Below, in pieces: positions 5,388-7,128 of a DNA stretch of 7,128 nt. This stretch comes from an uncultured Bacteroidota bacterium (GTDB taxonomy: Bacteria > Bacteroidota > Bacteroidia > 2-12-FULL-35-15): positions 1 through 7,128 of the forward strand of contig CAIRRW010000368.1 in NCBI GenBank assembly GCA_903881065.1. The letters run 5' to 3'. The translations under genes and the position numbers were made by a program. A model generated the notes under the pieces. It was not told the origin of the DNA. It saw only the letters and a list, made by a program, of their open reading frames with translations, and ran no database searches. How positions within the stretch are numbered: position 1 is the first letter of the stretch; each line of letters begins with the position of its first letter.

Positions 5388-7128
5388 TTAGTTTAATATT
5401 ACCAGTTTTTCGTACTTCTCAGCAGTTGAGCCTAGGCTTGTTTTTACTTTTACACGATAGATGTAAACTCCTCTGCCAATTTTATCTCCATAATCATCTC
5501 TGCCATCCCAATCAATAGGTTCGGACCGGAAACCTTCTGCATAAACAAGTCTGTCAATGGTTTTAACTATTTTGCCTGAAATAGTAAATATTTGTATTTG
5601 TACATCTAATTGCTGACAACATTGATTGTCCTCAAAATAAAATTGAGTTTTAGTTGTAAAAGGGTTTGGATAGTTCAACACATGATTTAATGCCAGGTTA
5701 GCTGAATGTGATACAACAAATTCGGTGTATACTTCGGATGAATTATTATATACATCCCATACTTTTAATTTCAAAGTATGATTTCCTTCAGATAAGCTGG
5801 AGAAAGGATACCGGACAGAACCGCTCTTATAACTATTCAAATCAGATTGATAATAATCGTTAAGTACAATTGAATTACCTGTATTGCCGTCTAATATTGC
5901 AGTAAGGTCGTGTCCAATGCCATTACCTATGGTATTAATACCGCTTTCGTCTTTCAAAACAGAATATAAATCAGGGCTTTCATTTGTCATTCCTCCGAAA
6001 ACAAATTTATCGTCATTCAAATAAAGCTTTGCATCCGGTCCAGTAACATCATTTGCATGAGAATTACTTGTTCCGCCTATATATGCATTTTCATAATATC
6101 CATTCGCATCATCTGTTCCATTTTCAGCGTAATAACTTACACGACCCAATCCATATTGATAGGTGATATCCTTTGGAACAATAAATGTAAATCGGAAATG
6201 ACCTTTATTTACACTTACTTTTCCTTTGAATAAAATGTTTTTCTGAAGAGTAAACGTAAAAGCCGGACTTGCTATTACACCATCATTGGAAAGTGTAGTA
6301 ATGTTTTGTGGTTTATCATAAACTGTAGGATACATTACGCCACTGTAATTAGTTAATATGTTGTTATTCTGATCTCTTACAAAACCGCTAACAGTTACCG
6401 TAGATAGAGCTTTTAAAGTGTCTTGTATAGTTGTAGAAACAACATGACCGTTAATACTATCCGTAGAAACATTATATTTAGGATAACAGATAGTTAAAGC
6501 AGGGTCGCCAAGCAAAGCAAAGTTACGACCATTAAGCCCATCGCCATCAGGTGTGTTTTTTATAAATTGATAGATATCACCCAAACGTGGCATTTTACCA
6601 TTTACAGGAACGAATACATCATTATAAAAAGACATGTTTAAATTAAAGTTAGGACCTGCATATGTTTCACGAACTGTAGTAAACAAAGCAATTGCAGCTC
6701 CATTTGGGTTTAAGAACATGTATTCACCAGCGGAGATAGCTTCAGGGTCATCCCATCTGCTAAATTCACAGGTTGCAGTAAAGAATAAAGGCATATTGTT
6801 AATATTATTCCATGAATTTATCATAGAAATATCAAGAATACGTTCATGCGCTAATCCAACAACACCACCATGTCCGGTATAATTCATAATTAAGCAGCCT
6901 TTTTCCATTCTTTTATTGATGGCATCGCTAACTCCAGGATATCTATCACCACCAGGAGTAGCTACTTGTACATAGGAATCCAAATATATTTTATCAATAT
7001 TATAATCTGTATCATTTGTGTCAACTAATGTAGCTTCTGTATTTGCCTGTGTAATATGTAAGTCTCCATCCTCATCATCGGCAATAAAACATATTACATT
7101 TCGCCAATCGCCAAAAGGAGAGCCTAAG
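5388..7128 (-). CDS. porU: Type IX secretion system sortase PorU, 5' truncated by window edge
   Basis: C-terminal 579 residues of the gingipain-like (peptidase C25) sortase that removes the C-terminal sorting domain of T9SS cargo and joins the cargo to A-LPS on the cell surface. The frame is open to the right edge, so the N-terminus, likely several hundred residues, is missing; the in-frame TTG at 6983 is only an internal leucine. Visible at the fragment start are GSPFGDWRNVICFIADDEDGD and the HITQA motif (24–28), both typical of PorU. The catalytic histidine is H86 in NYTGHGG (codon 6870–6872) and the cysteine is C120 in FTATCEFSRWDDP (codon 6768–6770), 34 residues apart, close to the gingipain arrangement. 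After the peptidase come beta-rich domains and then a FlgD-Ig-like, sorting-type C-terminal domain (about 480–579) with NYPNPF, the IFTISGKIVKTI strand pair, WDGRDDYGDKIGRGVYIYRV and a final KLVILN. PorU is known to keep this domain. Two adjacent cysteines (CC in DNQCCQQ) lie early in it. The expected upstream neighbour, often gldJ, is outside the window. Confidence 0.95.
   Translation of the reverse strand, partial: LGSPFGDWRNVICFIADDEDGDLHITQANTEATLVDTNDTDYNIDKIYLDSYVQVATPGGDRYPGVSDAINKRMEKGCLIMNYTGHGGVVGLAHERILDISMINSWNNINNMPLFFTATCEFSRWDDPEAISAGEYMFLNPNGAAIALFTTVRETYAGPNFNLNMSFYNDVFVPVNGKMPRLGDIYQFIKNTPDGDGLNGRNFALLGDPALTICYPKYNVSTDSINGHVVSTTIQDTLKALSTVTVSGFVRDQNNNILTNYSGVMYPTVYDKPQNITTLSNDGVIASPAFTFTLQKNILFKGKVSVNKGHFRFTFIVPKDITYQYGLGRVSYYAENGTDDANGYYENAYIGGTSNSHANDVTGPDAKLYLNDDKFVFGGMTNESPDLYSVLKDESGINTIGNGIGHDLTAILDGNTGNSIVLNDYYQSDLNSYKSGSVRYPFSSLSEGNHTLKLKVWDVYNNSSEVYTEFVVSHSANLALNHVLNYPNPFTTKTQFYFEDNQCCQQLDVQIQIFTISGKIVKTIDRLVYAEGFRSEPIDWDGRDDYGDKIGRGVYIYRVKVKTSLGSTAEKYEKLVILN

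Noticed and set aside
6634..6882. 82-codon plus-strand open frame antisense to porU
   Set aside because: Lies opposite the conserved catalytic region of porU, whose coding constraint explains it.

Overview
The window is AT-rich chromosomal DNA from a member of the Bacteroidota. The strongest evidence is a porU–porV pair, two core genes of the type IX secretion system (T9SS), which is confined to this phylum and its close relatives. The C-terminal sorting-type domain on PorU, the Bacteroidota-type START-like protein and the lack of strong Shine-Dalgarno sequences agree with this. The sequence alone does not settle genus or family.

Layout: two convergent gene groups meet at a non-coding spacer. 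On the plus strand, from the left edge to 3036, are (1) a START-like domain protein whose frame is open through the left edge, so its N-terminus lies outside the window or it is the tail of a longer protein; (2) a PAP2-family membrane phosphatase; and (3) an ArnT/PMT-type membrane glycosyltransferase of the GT39 type. The last two overlap by ATGA and are almost certainly co-translated. On the minus strand, reading from the right edge, are porU (5' truncated by the window edge, both catalytic residues visible), porV and ispF, with gaps of 41 and 28 bp, consistent with one operon.

The spacer (3037–3539) holds the most unusual element: about 13 degenerate, head-to-tail copies of a 20–21 bp unit (3207–3476), with perfect inverted repeats inside the array and a weak terminator-like hairpin just beyond it for the ispF strand. 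I regard it as a non-coding minisatellite. Its period is close to two DNA helical turns, and because 21 is divisible by 3 it creates spurious open frames with seven-residue periodicity on both strands.

How the genes may work together: PorU and PorV are the outer-membrane sortase and the shuttle protein that process T9SS cargo and attach it to A-type LPS. IspF makes an intermediate of the MEP isoprenoid pathway, which supplies the polyprenyl carrier lipid. The PAP2 phosphatase and the ArnT-like enzyme most likely act on polyprenyl-phosphate or lipid A substrates at the periplasmic face of the inner membrane. A shared envelope-glycolipid theme is plausible but is inference from family membership and proximity. 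I did not find a clearly new multi-gene system here; the tandem array and the open N-terminus of the START-like protein are the items most worth checking.
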